From contig JBAXDH010000005.1 in the NCBI GenBank assembly GCA_037141055.1, positions 1 through 64,000 on the forward strand: a stretch of 64,000 nucleotides of DNA, given 5' to 3'. Shown here one piece after another: positions 1 to 9,408 of this stretch. The notes under the pieces are model-generated. The model was given only the letters and a program-made list of their open reading frames with translations. It was not told the DNA's origin and searched no databases. Positions within the stretch are counted from its first letter, which is position 1. Each line of letters starts with the position of its first letter. This DNA comes from CAIVAT01 sp037141055 (GTDB lineage: Bacteria > Bacteroidota > Bacteroidia > Bacteroidales > FEN-979). Position numbers and translations under genes: made by a program.

Positions 1-32
1 CTTTCACTATTCTCTCTTACTTTTTCACTTGA

Positions 33-104
33 AATTTTTCACTGAAAACTGTTCGTTGGGGAGTGAACAACGATGAGTGAACAGCGGTGAGTGAAAAGAG
101 AAAA
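33..104 (+). repeat. Dispersed 72-base repeat, copy A
   Basis: This copy matches 19795-19866 on the opposite strand with 60 of 72 positions identical and no gaps (my hand alignment). The core ACTGTTCGTTGGG is exact in both. Each copy has TTTTCRCT near one end and AGTGAAAR near the other, so it could fold back on itself. The element lies just downstream of the inositol monophosphatase gene. It resembles a small non-coding mobile or palindromic element; no transposase is nearby. Confidence 0.7.
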
Positions 105-137
105 GTGAAAAACGAAAAGCGGGGTGGCTCCAGCTTT

Positions 138-929
138 TCACTTTTCGTTCCATGCCCCGAAAAGCCCAAGGAATTCATCGAATATGTCACCGTTGGTTGC
201 GATAATCTGTTTCCCGAAAACGTAATCCTCTGTTCCCCGGAAATCAGTCACAATTCCCCCGGCGTTTTTCACCAGCAACCCCCCGGCATTTACATCCCAG
301 GGGCTCAGGCCATATTCGAAAAATCCATCGTACCTGCCGCATGCCGTGTAGGCCAGGTCGGCCGCGGCAGAGCCGAGGCGACGGGCGCCGCGACTGTTTT
401 GAAGCAGGTGCTTGAATATTGCCAGGTAATCATCCAGCCGGCCGTAATCATAATACGGAAAACCGGTGGCAAAAAGTGATTCGCTGATCGAGGCTGTTCG
501 CGACACGCGGATGATTTCCCCGTTAAGGAACGACGGGGCCGAATCCCATGTGTAAAAACATTCGTCGAGGTTGGGCTCATAGATGATGCCGGCAACCGTT
601 TCGTCATGGTGCATAAGCCCGATGCTGATGCAATATAACGGAACCCCGTGAATGAAGTTGGTCGTGCCGTCGAGCGGATCGACCACCCATGTGTACTCAG
701 CGCGCTGAAGTGCCGGATTTTCTTCGGCAATGAAACCACTGCCGGGCAGCAAGGCTGACAACCGTTCCACGATGCGCCGCTCCGATTCCTTGTCAACCCA
801 GGTGACGTAATTGTGCAATCCTTTCGACTGGATATCCGTGGTTTTCAGCTTTGCGACCTCCGTTTTCAGAAATTCACCGACTTCACGGGCGAGTTCGCAG
901 ACATTGCATGTAAGATTTTCGAGGTTCAT
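138..929 (-). CDS. Inositol monophosphatase family protein
   Basis: This 263-residue protein belongs to the Mg-dependent inositol-1-phosphatase/SuhB family, which hydrolyses inositol phosphate and related sugar phosphates in the cytoplasm. The metal-binding EE pair is at residues 69-70, the signature DPLDGTTNF starts at residue 84, and the C-terminal motif PWDVNAGG is near residue 212. Length is normal for the family. The start MNLENLT gives a full N-terminus. It stands alone, with a 142-base gap to the upstream gene. The exact substrate cannot be told from sequence; members also act on 3'-phosphoadenosine 5'-phosphate or fructose-1,6-bisphosphate. Confidence 0.9.
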   Translation of the reverse strand: MNLENLTCNVCELAREVGEFLKTEVAKLKTTDIQSKGLHNYVTWVDKESERRIVERLSALLPGSGFIAEENPALQRAEYTWVVDPLDGTTNFIHGVPLYCISIGLMHHDETVAGIIYEPNLDECFYTWDSAPSFLNGEIIRVSRTASISESLFATGFPYYDYGRLDDYLAIFKHLLQNSRGARRLGSAAADLAYTACGRYDGFFEYGLSPWDVNAGGLLVKNAGGIVTDFRGTEDYVFGKQIIATNGDIFDEFLGLFGAWNEK

Positions 930-1071
930 AGATAGTTCTGTTACTCAAGCAAAGTAACCGCTAAATGACGACTTTGCGAAATTTGAATTATTACGTTGGG
1001 CTGAAGCAGACTTCGACATAGAATTGCAGGCACTGGCGCGGCCTGAATCCTTTCCGTTGATCGATAGTAAA

Positions 1072-2367
1072 CTATACCGAAAATCCTGCCTCATCCAGGT
1101 CTTCAAGTCTGACCGGTCGCACCTGGTTCACAAATTCCGGGTTAAACGGTGTTCTCACTTTAATGTAGTTCTCTGAAAATCCATGCATGAACCCCTGTGA
1201 ATTGTCCGATTCGAACAGAACATTCACCTCCCTGCCCTTATTTTCCAGGTAAAATCGATGTTTCTTTTCATCGGACAGTTTGTGAAGTGCGTCGCTGCGC
1301 TCTTTCTTTACTTTATCCGGGACCGGCGTATTCATCCTGGCAGCTAGGGTGTTGTCCCGCTTCGAATAGGTGAAAACGTGCAGGTACGAAATATCCAGCC
1401 AGCTGATGAAGTTGAAAGTGTCCAGGAAATCTTCGTCCGATTCTCCGGGGAACCCAACAATGACATCAGCAGCGATGCAGGCGAGTGGCATCAGTTCCTT
1501 TATTTTTTCAACCCTGGATGCATAGAGTTCCCGCGTGTATTTGCGGTGCATCGCCCCGAGGATTTTGTTGCATCCCGATTGCAGCGGGATGTGGAAATGC
1601 GGCAGGAAGTTATTCGAGGTTGCAACGAAATCAATGATCTCGTTCGATAGAAGGTCGGGCTCAATGGATGATATCCGTATCCTGTTCAAACCCTGAACCT
1701 GGTCAAGCGCACAAATCAGCTGCAAAAAGGACTCCCCGTTGTGCCTGCCGAAATCCCCGATGTTAACCCCCGTCAATATGATTTCTCGGACACCCTGGGC
1801 CACAATTTCCCTGGCATTTTTAACAGCATTTTCAACGGTATCGCTCCGGCTGCGGCCGCGTGCGAGCGGGATGGTGCAATAGGTGCAGTAATAATCGCAC
1901 CCATCCTGGATTTTAAGAAAGGAACGGGTGCGGTCGCCATAGGAAAACGATGGAACAAAAATGTCGGGGCTGCTCTTCACCGTCTCACCAAGATTTTCGT
2001 GATAATCATGGGAGGAAAGGTCATTCAGTTTCTGCAGTTCCTCGAGCAGCCTGAATTTGGCCGTATGACCCAGAACAAGATCGACCCCTTCCATTTGTGC
2101 CAGTTCTCCCGGCTTCAGTTCTGAAAAACATCCGATAACAGCAATCTTTGCCCCGGGATTGATTTTATGCGCCTGCCGGATGGCTGCACGGCATTTCTTC
2201 TCGGCAACGGTGGTCACAACACAGGTGCTGATGACATAAACATCGGCCGGATCGTGAAAATCCTTTACCTCGAACCCGTTTTCCTGGAATTGACGCGACA
2301 GGGCCGATGCCTCGGCGAAATTTACTTTACAGCCAAAATGATGGAATGCAATGGATTTTGAATTCAT
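1072..2367 (-). CDS. mtaB: tRNA t6A37 methylthiotransferase MtaB
   Basis: This radical SAM enzyme adds a methylthio group to N6-threonylcarbamoyladenosine at position 37 of tRNA. The N-terminal UPF0004 domain has three cluster cysteines at C13, C49 and C80. The radical SAM motif CxxxCxxC is at residues 157-164, followed by IPLARGRSRS. A TRAM-like C-terminus follows. I chose the ATG at 2367 because the product then begins MNSKSIAFHHFGCKVN as in relatives; the in-frame ATG at 2382 lies above a TAnnTTTG box. MiaB and RimO are the alternatives, but the GCKVNFAEA start favours MtaB. Confidence 0.88.
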   Translation of the reverse strand: MNSKSIAFHHFGCKVNFAEASALSRQFQENGFEVKDFHDPADVYVISTCVVTTVAEKKCRAAIRQAHKINPGAKIAVIGCFSELKPGELAQMEGVDLVLGHTAKFRLLEELQKLNDLSSHDYHENLGETVKSSPDIFVPSFSYGDRTRSFLKIQDGCDYYCTYCTIPLARGRSRSDTVENAVKNAREIVAQGVREIILTGVNIGDFGRHNGESFLQLICALDQVQGLNRIRISSIEPDLLSNEIIDFVATSNNFLPHFHIPLQSGCNKILGAMHRKYTRELYASRVEKIKELMPLACIAADVIVGFPGESDEDFLDTFNFISWLDISYLHVFTYSKRDNTLAARMNTPVPDKVKKERSDALHKLSDEKKHRFYLENKGREVNVLFESDNSQGFMHGFSENYIKVRTPFNPEFVNQVRPVRLEDLDEAGFSV

Positions 2368-2371
2368 CCGG

Positions 2372-2379
2372 CAAAAATA
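2372..2379 (-). promoter_or_regulatory. Candidate -7 box for mtaB
   Basis: TATTTTTG on the minus strand fits the Bacteroidota -7 consensus TAnnTTTG. It ends four bases before the chosen ATG, so the transcript would have almost no leader. No clear -33 TTG is seen, and such an eight-base match can arise by chance. Confidence 0.35.
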
Positions 2380-2390
2380 CATGTTTTTCC

Positions 2391-3812
2391 CTACTTCACC
2401 GCCTCCGTGGCCGGAGCAATGGCTGGTGCCGGCTCCTCCGGAATGGTCACTTCTTTTTTTCTGCCCACGGCGATATTGATCCCGAACTGGATGGAAGAGT
2501 TATTGGTGCTGTGGTAGAAAACCAGGCCCGGCAAATTGTCCGAGACGGCATAAATCTGAACCGGCCCCAGGTTGATGCTCAGGCCGACGCCGATGTTGGT
2601 GTACTGGTTGTTGAAAAGATTGTAGGATACCATCAGCCCGAGGAGGCGCGGCAACTGGTAATAATAGGATACCGACAAAGCCGGGGAAAAGCGATGATTC
2701 CCGGATGTGGCATTGAGCAGGAGGTTGAACCGGTGGTGCTCATTTGGGGCATACGAGCCGCCCAGGTTGTACCTGACCGGAAGCCATGAAGTGTAATTTC
2801 CGGTGTAAGCCGTGTCGATGCGCACCAGGTCGAGGATGCTGTCAGTGAGTTTTTTTCCGAAGGTATCGAGGTTGCTCATCATCTCCACGAAGTCCTTCAG
2901 TGTCAATCCCTCAAAATTGAATTCCTTCCCCGGGCTGCTGCTTGAAAATGTCATAATGTCCGATTTCCAGGTGATAAACCCGATATCCGAAACGCTGGCG
3001 CTCAGACCGATCTTATCGTTGACCTGGTATGTAAGCCCGAAGTCAGCGCCAAAACCGTTGTTGCCCGGGAATACCAGTGAAGAAACGCGCTGGTCGAGGT
3101 AGTGCGGCAGATTGTTGATGCAGGAAGTCCTGATTTCAAAGTCGGACCGCATGCGAATCTCATAGGTGTTGGTGTCTGTGTAAACATAGAATTCCGATTT
3201 TTCGGTTGTGGCATTGATTCTTCCCGACAGGTATTTCAGCCTGGCTCCCCAACTCAGTTTACGCTTAAAGGCATAGCCCGAAAAAGAAACTCCCCATTCA
3301 TCATAAGCAGAGAAGTTTACGGATGGAGCAACGTTGACTTCCTGCCCGAAAATCATGGGGGCCGCGTTGCCGTACCAGAGCAGGTTGCCCAAATTCGCAG
3401 GGATGATGGCATGCTGGCTGAGCCGCTCACGCACGCTGAAACCAAGAAAAAACCTGCCATGCCCGACCTGTGTGCCGAATGATAACATTTCCACGTTGGA
3501 AAACTGCCAGAACTGGTCGTTTTTTGCTAATTTGTCCAGAAAATTCTCAACTTTGAATGTTACAGAATCGTATGAATCGCGTTCGATGACATCATTGTAC
3601 GAAAAGGGGTGGGCATATGCCGACTGCATCCCCGACAATACCGGGATGCCGATATAGAATTTCTGATCAGGAATGAATGCAGGGTTGAGGAATATCCGTT
3701 GGGGAATGATCTGCATGTTGTAAAGTCCAAGGTCGTGCTGTGCAAAAACCCCAGGCGTCAACTGGCTGGTCAAAAAGCAGACAAATGCGAAATAAAAGAG
3801 AACTTTTGTCAT
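2391..3812 (-). CDS. DUF5723-type outer-membrane protein
   Basis: The 473-residue product has a signal peptide ending near GVFAQ and then the sequence LNPAFIPDQKFYIGIP, typical of the DUF5723 family of predicted outer-membrane beta-barrels in Bacteroidota. The rest is rich in alternating aromatic and polar strands (YYYQLPRLLGLMVSYNLF, for example). Its function is not known. It follows the 551-residue lipoprotein gene by only 21 bases on the same strand, so the two are probably co-transcribed and may work together in the envelope. Barrel type is an inference from strand pattern. Confidence 0.7.
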   Translation of the reverse strand: MTKVLFYFAFVCFLTSQLTPGVFAQHDLGLYNMQIIPQRIFLNPAFIPDQKFYIGIPVLSGMQSAYAHPFSYNDVIERDSYDSVTFKVENFLDKLAKNDQFWQFSNVEMLSFGTQVGHGRFFLGFSVRERLSQHAIIPANLGNLLWYGNAAPMIFGQEVNVAPSVNFSAYDEWGVSFSGYAFKRKLSWGARLKYLSGRINATTEKSEFYVYTDTNTYEIRMRSDFEIRTSCINNLPHYLDQRVSSLVFPGNNGFGADFGLTYQVNDKIGLSASVSDIGFITWKSDIMTFSSSSPGKEFNFEGLTLKDFVEMMSNLDTFGKKLTDSILDLVRIDTAYTGNYTSWLPVRYNLGGSYAPNEHHRFNLLLNATSGNHRFSPALSVSYYYQLPRLLGLMVSYNLFNNQYTNIGVGLSINLGPVQIYAVSDNLPGLVFYHSTNNSSIQFGINIAVGRKKEVTIPEEPAPAIAPATEAVK

Positions 3813-3833
3813 TTCAAGGCGATTAAACTCCTG

Positions 3834-5489
3834 CTAATTGTTGATTTCAAGGGGTATCTTCAGTTTCGCTCTTGCAGTAAATGTAAGCCGGAGCAACTGG
3901 TCGGCCCGGAGTTTGACATTGACCTGGCCATTATCAGAAGTATGAAGCACCGCCTTCACCAGTACTTTTTTTACGTTCGCCAGGTTGTGCATCCGGTCAG
4001 CTGTCAGGATGAAGGTGGTGTCCTTTGTGCCATACTGGCCCGGGTAGGGCAGGTGTGTGGCCGGATCAACCGGCGCTTCATTGATCATGATGTTGTCCTT
4101 CCCGGTGAGGGAATCCGTTTTGTTATAGAATTCATCGGTGAAATAAACCTGCATCCGTGTGTTCATGGGCAGTCCGTTCACAATATATGTCCTGAAAGCA
4201 AGGTGTTCGAGTTCCTCCGGTTTGGAAATCGTCAGGTCGAATGTGTCCTGCAGTGTGAGGTTGTCAAAATGGCCGTAAAGAGGCAGTTTGACGCGCAGGT
4301 CCCCGTAAAACGAACTTGTGTCTGAAAAAAAGTTTACAGGCGTTCCCGACGGGTTTATAACGGCCTTGATCTGGAATGCAACGTTGTCGGGTTTCAGGTT
4401 GAAGAAATCGTTCATTGAATTTCCCGTGTTTGCATTGTTATAATACATCGGCGTAACAGTTGGCTTTGTGGCGGTGATCAAAGGGCTGGGCACGGAAAAG
4501 AAAGCCCCGGCACCAAGATTGCCGGCGATATCCATGGCGTTGCCGGAAGCATTGTTGATTGCGACAAGTTTTTCAATGGTCACATCAGCTGGTATGCCTA
4601 TCGAGTTCACGATGGTCACCGATGCCTGGGGATCCACAAAATATACTTCACCCAGGGCAAAGGCATTGTTGAACACATCCACCCTCACGGTATCGTCCAG
4701 TTGCGGCAGGGTTTGATGACCCAGGAATCCCTCGAACCTTCCTATTGTATCAATCGCAACCTGGAAATCAGCGGCGATATGATCCCCGGAAACCGGCCGG
4801 GTCGATTTTCTTAAAAAACCCTCGACCTCGGCCTGCACGATGTTGGGAGCGGAAGACAGGTCGAGGAGAACTCCTGCTATGTCAATAATGGTTTCTGCGG
4901 GACCCGAAACAAAAGGTCCGATGGGAAACGTAAACGGGGCTCCGTTTTTTGTTGCGTTCAGGATCCGTATTGTGAGATATCCGTCGTTGGCAAAGGTGTG
5001 TTGTGTCGTTACGCGGATTGCCCCATTTTTTACCAGTAATTTATCCACCCTGATGTCGGCGCTGCCGCCGGTAAGGTTGAACGTAAACGGTACCGGCGGT
5101 ATAATAAGGTCACCTGTGCCGAGGGCAGCCTGTTCTTCCGCAGTGACCGGGTGTGAATAGGAGAACTCTACCGGCGTAATCCGGATGAGGTCGTTGGGCC
5201 TTACCCGGAAGGCGTTGTTGTTGTAATAATATAATATCGAGATCTCCCCGTTTTCATCAATGTAAAAGTGATCTTCGGTCCCGGTCTGGGTTAACGCATC
5301 TTTAAGGGTAAGGCTGTCGTGCACGAGCGGCAGCGCAAAATCGGGGTTCCACGACAGGTCCTTTACTTTGCTGAAGTCGAAATCCTTCCTGCAACTTTGA
5401 ATCGTGAACATTATGATGAAAAAGGCCATGGTGATGCCTGTCAGTGATTGCAGCCCGGATCTTCGGTTTTCATTGTATGGATCATCCAT
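3834..5489 (-). CDS. Putative lipoprotein, function unknown
   Basis: This 551-residue protein starts with a charged stretch containing RR, a hydrophobic segment and the lipobox-like TIQSC near residue 33, so it is probably a lipid-anchored envelope protein. The mature part is beta-rich, without catalytic motifs I recognise. The sequence DFDFSKVKDLSWNPDFALPL is followed by several segments resembling lipoprotein domains of Bacteroidota. A shorter start at residue 21 would leave a very short signal with no charge, so I kept the first ATG. It sits directly upstream of the DUF5723 gene. Confidence 0.6.
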   Translation of the reverse strand: MDDPYNENRRSGLQSLTGITMAFFIIMFTIQSCRKDFDFSKVKDLSWNPDFALPLVHDSLTLKDALTQTGTEDHFYIDENGEISILYYYNNNAFRVRPNDLIRITPVEFSYSHPVTAEEQAALGTGDLIIPPVPFTFNLTGGSADIRVDKLLVKNGAIRVTTQHTFANDGYLTIRILNATKNGAPFTFPIGPFVSGPAETIIDIAGVLLDLSSAPNIVQAEVEGFLRKSTRPVSGDHIAADFQVAIDTIGRFEGFLGHQTLPQLDDTVRVDVFNNAFALGEVYFVDPQASVTIVNSIGIPADVTIEKLVAINNASGNAMDIAGNLGAGAFFSVPSPLITATKPTVTPMYYNNANTGNSMNDFFNLKPDNVAFQIKAVINPSGTPVNFFSDTSSFYGDLRVKLPLYGHFDNLTLQDTFDLTISKPEELEHLAFRTYIVNGLPMNTRMQVYFTDEFYNKTDSLTGKDNIMINEAPVDPATHLPYPGQYGTKDTTFILTADRMHNLANVKKVLVKAVLHTSDNGQVNVKLRADQLLRLTFTARAKLKIPLEINN

Positions 5490-5566
5490 GGCGTATATTG
5501 TTCAGGTGAATCTTATTCTTCAACTAAAGTACAACGATTAACCCCGGAAACCTAATAATGTTTAAG

Positions 5567-6460
5567 CTATCCGTTCCGGTACTGCTGCAGTCCGATTCCG
5601 CTTACGATCAGGATGAGCCCGGCCACCGTGGATGCCAGGATTGTTTCACCAACCGAAAAATGGATGATGATCAGTGAAATAAAGGGGGATAAATAAATCA
5701 GGTTCGAAACCCTGGCCGTGGTTGTGGAATATTTCAGGGCGTAAAGCCACAGCACAAACGTAATTCCCATTTCAAACAGGCCGATATAGATTCCCCCAAG
5801 AATCCCCTGCCGGCCAGGAAACGTCAATCCTCCCGACACGGCGATGGCAACAAGGGAATAAAGAAATCCGAAACAGAAGTTAAGAAAAAGTTTACTTACT
5901 GCTTCGCGGTGGTCCTTCACGTTGAAAATCCAGTAGAGTGCCCACAGAATTGCGCTGCCAACGGCCAGCAGCACTCCTGTGGTATGCTGAACACCGCTGC
6001 CGCCTGCGAATGTGAGAAGATCGCCCCGGCTGGAGATGAGGACAATGCCTGTAAAACTGATCGTGATGGCGATGATGCTTACCAGGCTTATTTTTTGCTT
6101 CAGCATCGGGATCGAAAGCAATACCAGCACAAGCGGCCAGATGTAGTTGAGCGTCCCGGCTTCCTGCGCCTGCAGCAGATCGTAAGCTTTCAGCAGGACC
6201 GAATAATACAGGAAAGGGTTGAGCATGCCAAGGAACGCTGACCACAGCACATCCTTCCCTGTTAGTTTTCCCAGGAGGTTCAACTTTCCCTGAACCGCCA
6301 TGATTGCGAACAATGCAAGGCACGCAACAAAGGCAGAGACGAACAGTAATTCCTGCGGACCGAGGTAGCGCAGGGATATCTTAAAAGCGGATCCGATGGT
6401 TGACCAGCAGGCAATTGCAGCAAATGCAAATAAATATGCTTTTTTCTGGGGTTTCATCAC
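5567..6460 (-). CDS. EamA-family (DMT) transporter
   Basis: This 297-residue integral membrane protein has about ten hydrophobic helices arranged as two EamA repeats, the form of the drug/metabolite transporter superfamily. Examples are the helix starting FAFAAIACWSTIGSAFK at the N-terminus and the second-half helix VGSAILWALYWIFNV. Members export amino acids or metabolites, or take up small molecules; the substrate cannot be inferred. It is transcribed away from the carbamate kinase gene across a 62-base gap. A second, only distantly similar EamA protein is at 11151-12038. Confidence 0.85.
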   Translation of the reverse strand: MMKPQKKAYLFAFAAIACWSTIGSAFKISLRYLGPQELLFVSAFVACLALFAIMAVQGKLNLLGKLTGKDVLWSAFLGMLNPFLYYSVLLKAYDLLQAQEAGTLNYIWPLVLVLLSIPMLKQKISLVSIIAITISFTGIVLISSRGDLLTFAGGSGVQHTTGVLLAVGSAILWALYWIFNVKDHREAVSKLFLNFCFGFLYSLVAIAVSGGLTFPGRQGILGGIYIGLFEMGITFVLWLYALKYSTTTARVSNLIYLSPFISLIIIHFSVGETILASTVAGLILIVSGIGLQQYRNG

Positions 6461-6494
6461 GTGGCGAAGGTACTTAAAGATTCGAAAAATTTCC

Positions 6495-6502
6495 TAATTT
6501 TG
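6495..6502 (+). promoter_or_regulatory. Candidate -7 box for carbamate kinase
   Basis: TAATTTTG matches TAnnTTTG and lies 20 bases before the ATG at 6523. No good -33 TTG is present at the expected distance. Confidence 0.4.
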
Positions 6503-6522
6503 CCCCCTAACCCGATAAACTT

Positions 6523-7467
6523 ATGAAAAAGCTTGCTGTTGTTGCCCTTGGAGGGAATGCTCTTTTGCGCGGAGATCAGAAAGGAACGATTGATGAGCAA
6601 GAGGCCAATGCCTTTGCAACTGCCGAAAGTCTTATCAAACTTATCAAACGGGAATATAACATCGTGATCACCCATGGCAACGGTCCGCAGGTGGGCAACA
6701 TCATGCTTGCCAATTCCGCCGGGTTTAAAATGTTCGGAATCCCCGAGATGCCTCTTGATATCTGTGTTGCCTATTCCCAGGGATTTATCGGCTACATCAT
6801 CGAACAGCAGCTGAAAAACGTGCTGGAAATGCACGACATGGAGCGCGACATCATCACCATCACCACGCAGGTCCTGGTAAACAAGGATGATCCCGCTTTT
6901 CAGAAACCAACAAAGCCTGTCGGGCCGTATTATACCAGGGAAGAAGCCGATGTGATGGAAAAAGAGACCAAATCCGTTTTCAGGGAGGATCCCCGCGGCA
7001 GAGGCTGGAGGAAGGTTGTTGCTTCCCCGACGCCGCTGGTCATCATCAATAAAAAAACCATTGAATCAATTGCACGCGGCGGGCAAATCGCCATTGCAGT
7101 AGGGGGAGGCGGGATTCCCGTTTATTATGTCGAACCAAATAAACTGCAGGGCATCGATGCGGTCATTGACAAGGACCTTGCCTCTGCTTTGCTGGCTTCA
7201 CAGATAAACGCGGATAAATTTTTCATTCTGACCGATGTCCCCAAAGTGTGCATCAACTTCAACACCCCGCAGGAGAAATCGCTTGACCGCCTCACTATCG
7301 CCCAGGCAAAAAGATACCTCGAAGAAGGCCAGTTCCCCGAGGGAAGCATGGGCCCTAAAGTTCGTGCAGCCATTCATTTTGTGGAGCGTTCCGGAAAGGA
7401 CACGATTATCACGAAAACAACGATGCTTGGGATTGATAATGGCGGGACGAGGGTTACGCTGGTGTAA
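6523..7467 (+). CDS. arcC: Carbamate kinase
   Basis: This 314-residue cytoplasmic enzyme interconverts carbamoyl phosphate plus ADP and carbamate plus ATP. The N-terminal ALGGNALL, the ITHGNGPQVGN motif near residue 50, AVGGGGIPV in the middle and the C-terminal GSMGPKVRAAIHF are diagnostic, and the length is standard. No arginine deiminase or ornithine carbamoyltransferase gene is adjacent, so its carbamoyl phosphate source is not shown here. Its 3' end overlaps the converging TM1266-type gene by 14 bases. Confidence 0.95.
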   Translation: MKKLAVVALGGNALLRGDQKGTIDEQEANAFATAESLIKLIKREYNIVITHGNGPQVGNIMLANSAGFKMFGIPEMPLDICVAYSQGFIGYIIEQQLKNVLEMHDMERDIITITTQVLVNKDDPAFQKPTKPVGPYYTREEADVMEKETKSVFREDPRGRGWRKVVASPTPLVIINKKTIESIARGGQIAIAVGGGGIPVYYVEPNKLQGIDAVIDKDLASALLASQINADKFFILTDVPKVCINFNTPQEKSLDRLTIAQAKRYLEEGQFPEGSMGPKVRAAIHFVERSGKDTIITKTTMLGIDNGGTRVTLV

Positions 7468-7714
7468 ACACCATCTTTTTCACTTCCAGCCCGTCAATTT
7501 TCAGCAGCTCATTTTCGAGTTTATAGAATTCCTCCATGCTGCCTGTAAGTTCCAGTATGATCAAACCGCTGCGGGAGCATAGGTTGTCCTTCACTTCATG
7601 AAGTCCAAGCCGTGTTTTGATGGTGCAGCCAAATTTTGTCAGAACCGCCTGAACTTCTGATACTTCTTTCACCCTGTTGGTGATATGAATACCAAGGACC
7701 CAAATCTCTTTCAT
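7454..7714 (-). CDS. TM1266-type putative hydrogenase-system regulator (copy 2)
   Basis: This 86-residue protein has the small ferredoxin-like/ACT-like form of the TM1266 family, which is found in iron-only hydrogenase maturation operons and is thought to be regulatory. It is 42 of 85 residues identical, without gaps, to the product of 9409-9666, sharing RLGxHEV, CSRxG, GS and the C-terminal MVF. It is the last gene of the operon starting at hydG and lies four bases after the histidine kinase. Its stop codon lies inside the end of the converging carbamate kinase gene. The role is inferred from family and context. Confidence 0.75.
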   Translation of the reverse strand: MKEIWVLGIHITNRVKEVSEVQAVLTKFGCTIKTRLGLHEVKDNLCSRSGLIILELTGSMEEFYKLENELLKIDGLEVKKMVFTPA

Positions 7715-7718
7715 GGCA

Positions 7719-9398
7719 TTAATTCAAAGGAATATCTTGTTTTTTACCCATTAAATTCCGGAAAAGGATGGTGAAAGCAGTCCCGTTCTGGCGGGATATT
7801 TCTATACTTCCGTCCAGTTGTTCCACCAACAGCCTGACGATGAACATGCCCAGGGAATTTTCCGAATCCAGTGAAAACGAATCCGGCAATCCTACACCAT
7901 TATCCTTAATCGTCAGAGAGAACATTTCGCCCTTCACTTTTTGAAGGTGAACCTGGATTTCCCCATCCTGTTGGCGGGGGAAAGCATATTTAAAAGCGTT
8001 TGTAAGCAATTCATTTGCAATAAGGCCCAGAGGCAGCGCAGTCTCTATGGTGACATCCGTTGGTTCCAGCGAAGTGACAAGGTTTACACGGTGCCCGCTG
8101 AACGTGCCGGTGATGATTGTCGCAAGTGAATGCAGATATGTGTGCAGAGGTATGCGGTCAAGGTTCTCGGATTTGTATAAATGTTCATGGATCAGCGCCA
8201 TGGAACGGATTCTCATTTCAATGTCACGGATGATGCGTCGCAGTTCGGGGTCGTTGTTGTTGCGCAGTTGAAGGTTGAGCAGGCTGATGACGATGGCAAG
8301 GTTGTTTTTCACCCTGTGGTGGATTTCCCGCAACATAATCTCCTTCTGCTCTGCATTTTTCTGTTTCAGGACTTCCACCTCCCGTTCCTTGGAACGGTCG
8401 CGAAGAATGGTCATCACCTGGATTACCTCCTTATCTTTGAAGATGGGTACTTTGCGGATTTCCATAAAGATATCCGCGCCGTGGAACGACATTTTATGCT
8501 CCGTCAGGAGCACCTCCCCGTGATCAAAAACATGCTGGAGTTCTTTAATCGTCGAATCAGTGGCGAACGGAAATATATCCAGGATGTGCTTCCCGACCAC
8601 GTCAACAGGATGTCCGCTACCATGCTGTCCCTCATTTAGGGATGAATTGATGATCACGATGCTGAACTGGCGGTCAACCACATAAATCCAGTCCGGGATC
8701 GAATCAATAGTGTTATGGTACTGGATCTCCGAACGCTGAAATGCTTCCACAGCCTGTTTACGTTCCTGTATCTCCTGGAGGAGGTGGAGGTTGTTTTTCG
8801 ATAGCGCCTTCTGGTGTAAAAAATTCTTCCAGTTAAGCGCTCTGAACATGTATGCCATCATGAATCCGATGGAATATATGGCAATTACAAAGAAAAGATT
8901 GTTGAAGAAGATGAAGGGTTTATTTGCAAGTGTATGGTTCAGAATGTTTGCAATGGCAAATGCAATGATTTGAAACAGCCCGATGATCACAATTGTGAGG
9001 AAAGGCATTTTGTAAAAAACGAAAAGTCCGATGATGACGAGCATCACCCAGGCGTAATAATATTCCGAGCCTTTCTGCGAAAGGTCGGAGTTGACGCCGA
9101 CATAAAATAAAGCCAGGCAGACAAAGGTGTTGAGGATGATATAGACAAGGTGCAACCACTTCTGGAGCGGTTTGATGTAAGTGATCAGGATGGATAGAAC
9201 CATTGCCGGGGAAATGATCCAGAATCTCATGTAGTACAGTTGCTCAGGAGAGTTGGGAAAAAAGATGGTATTGAAAACGGCAAAGCCGGAAAACATGACA
9301 AGGGTGAGGAGCAGCCCGATGCGCATGGCAGGCAGCGAAGATATCATGAAGAAATCCTGAAACTCTTTTTGTAAATCCTTTTCCGATTGATTGCCCAT
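7719..9398 (-). CDS. Membrane sensor histidine kinase (HisKA_2 type) with PAS domain
   Basis: The 559-residue product has about six hydrophobic helices in residues 20-200, a PAS-like domain around 225-335, then the HisKA_2 phospho-acceptor motif EIHHRVKNN near residue 357, an N-box NELLTNAFKYA near 463 and a G-box DNGVGLPDS. HisKA_2 kinases usually pass phosphate to stand-alone regulators; none is encoded here. I set the start at MGNQSEKDL, because the longer reading frame would run into the upstream gene; this leaves a 10-base gap. It lies between two TM1266-type genes, which suggests a link to hydrogenase or redox control. Confidence 0.85.
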   Translation of the reverse strand: MGNQSEKDLQKEFQDFFMISSLPAMRIGLLLTLVMFSGFAVFNTIFFPNSPEQLYYMRFWIISPAMVLSILITYIKPLQKWLHLVYIILNTFVCLALFYVGVNSDLSQKGSEYYYAWVMLVIIGLFVFYKMPFLTIVIIGLFQIIAFAIANILNHTLANKPFIFFNNLFFVIAIYSIGFMMAYMFRALNWKNFLHQKALSKNNLHLLQEIQERKQAVEAFQRSEIQYHNTIDSIPDWIYVVDRQFSIVIINSSLNEGQHGSGHPVDVVGKHILDIFPFATDSTIKELQHVFDHGEVLLTEHKMSFHGADIFMEIRKVPIFKDKEVIQVMTILRDRSKEREVEVLKQKNAEQKEIMLREIHHRVKNNLAIVISLLNLQLRNNNDPELRRIIRDIEMRIRSMALIHEHLYKSENLDRIPLHTYLHSLATIITGTFSGHRVNLVTSLEPTDVTIETALPLGLIANELLTNAFKYAFPRQQDGEIQVHLQKVKGEMFSLTIKDNGVGLPDSFSLDSENSLGMFIVRLLVEQLDGSIEISRQNGTAFTILFRNLMGKKQDIPLN

Positions 9399-9408
9399 GA
9401 TGCTGTTA

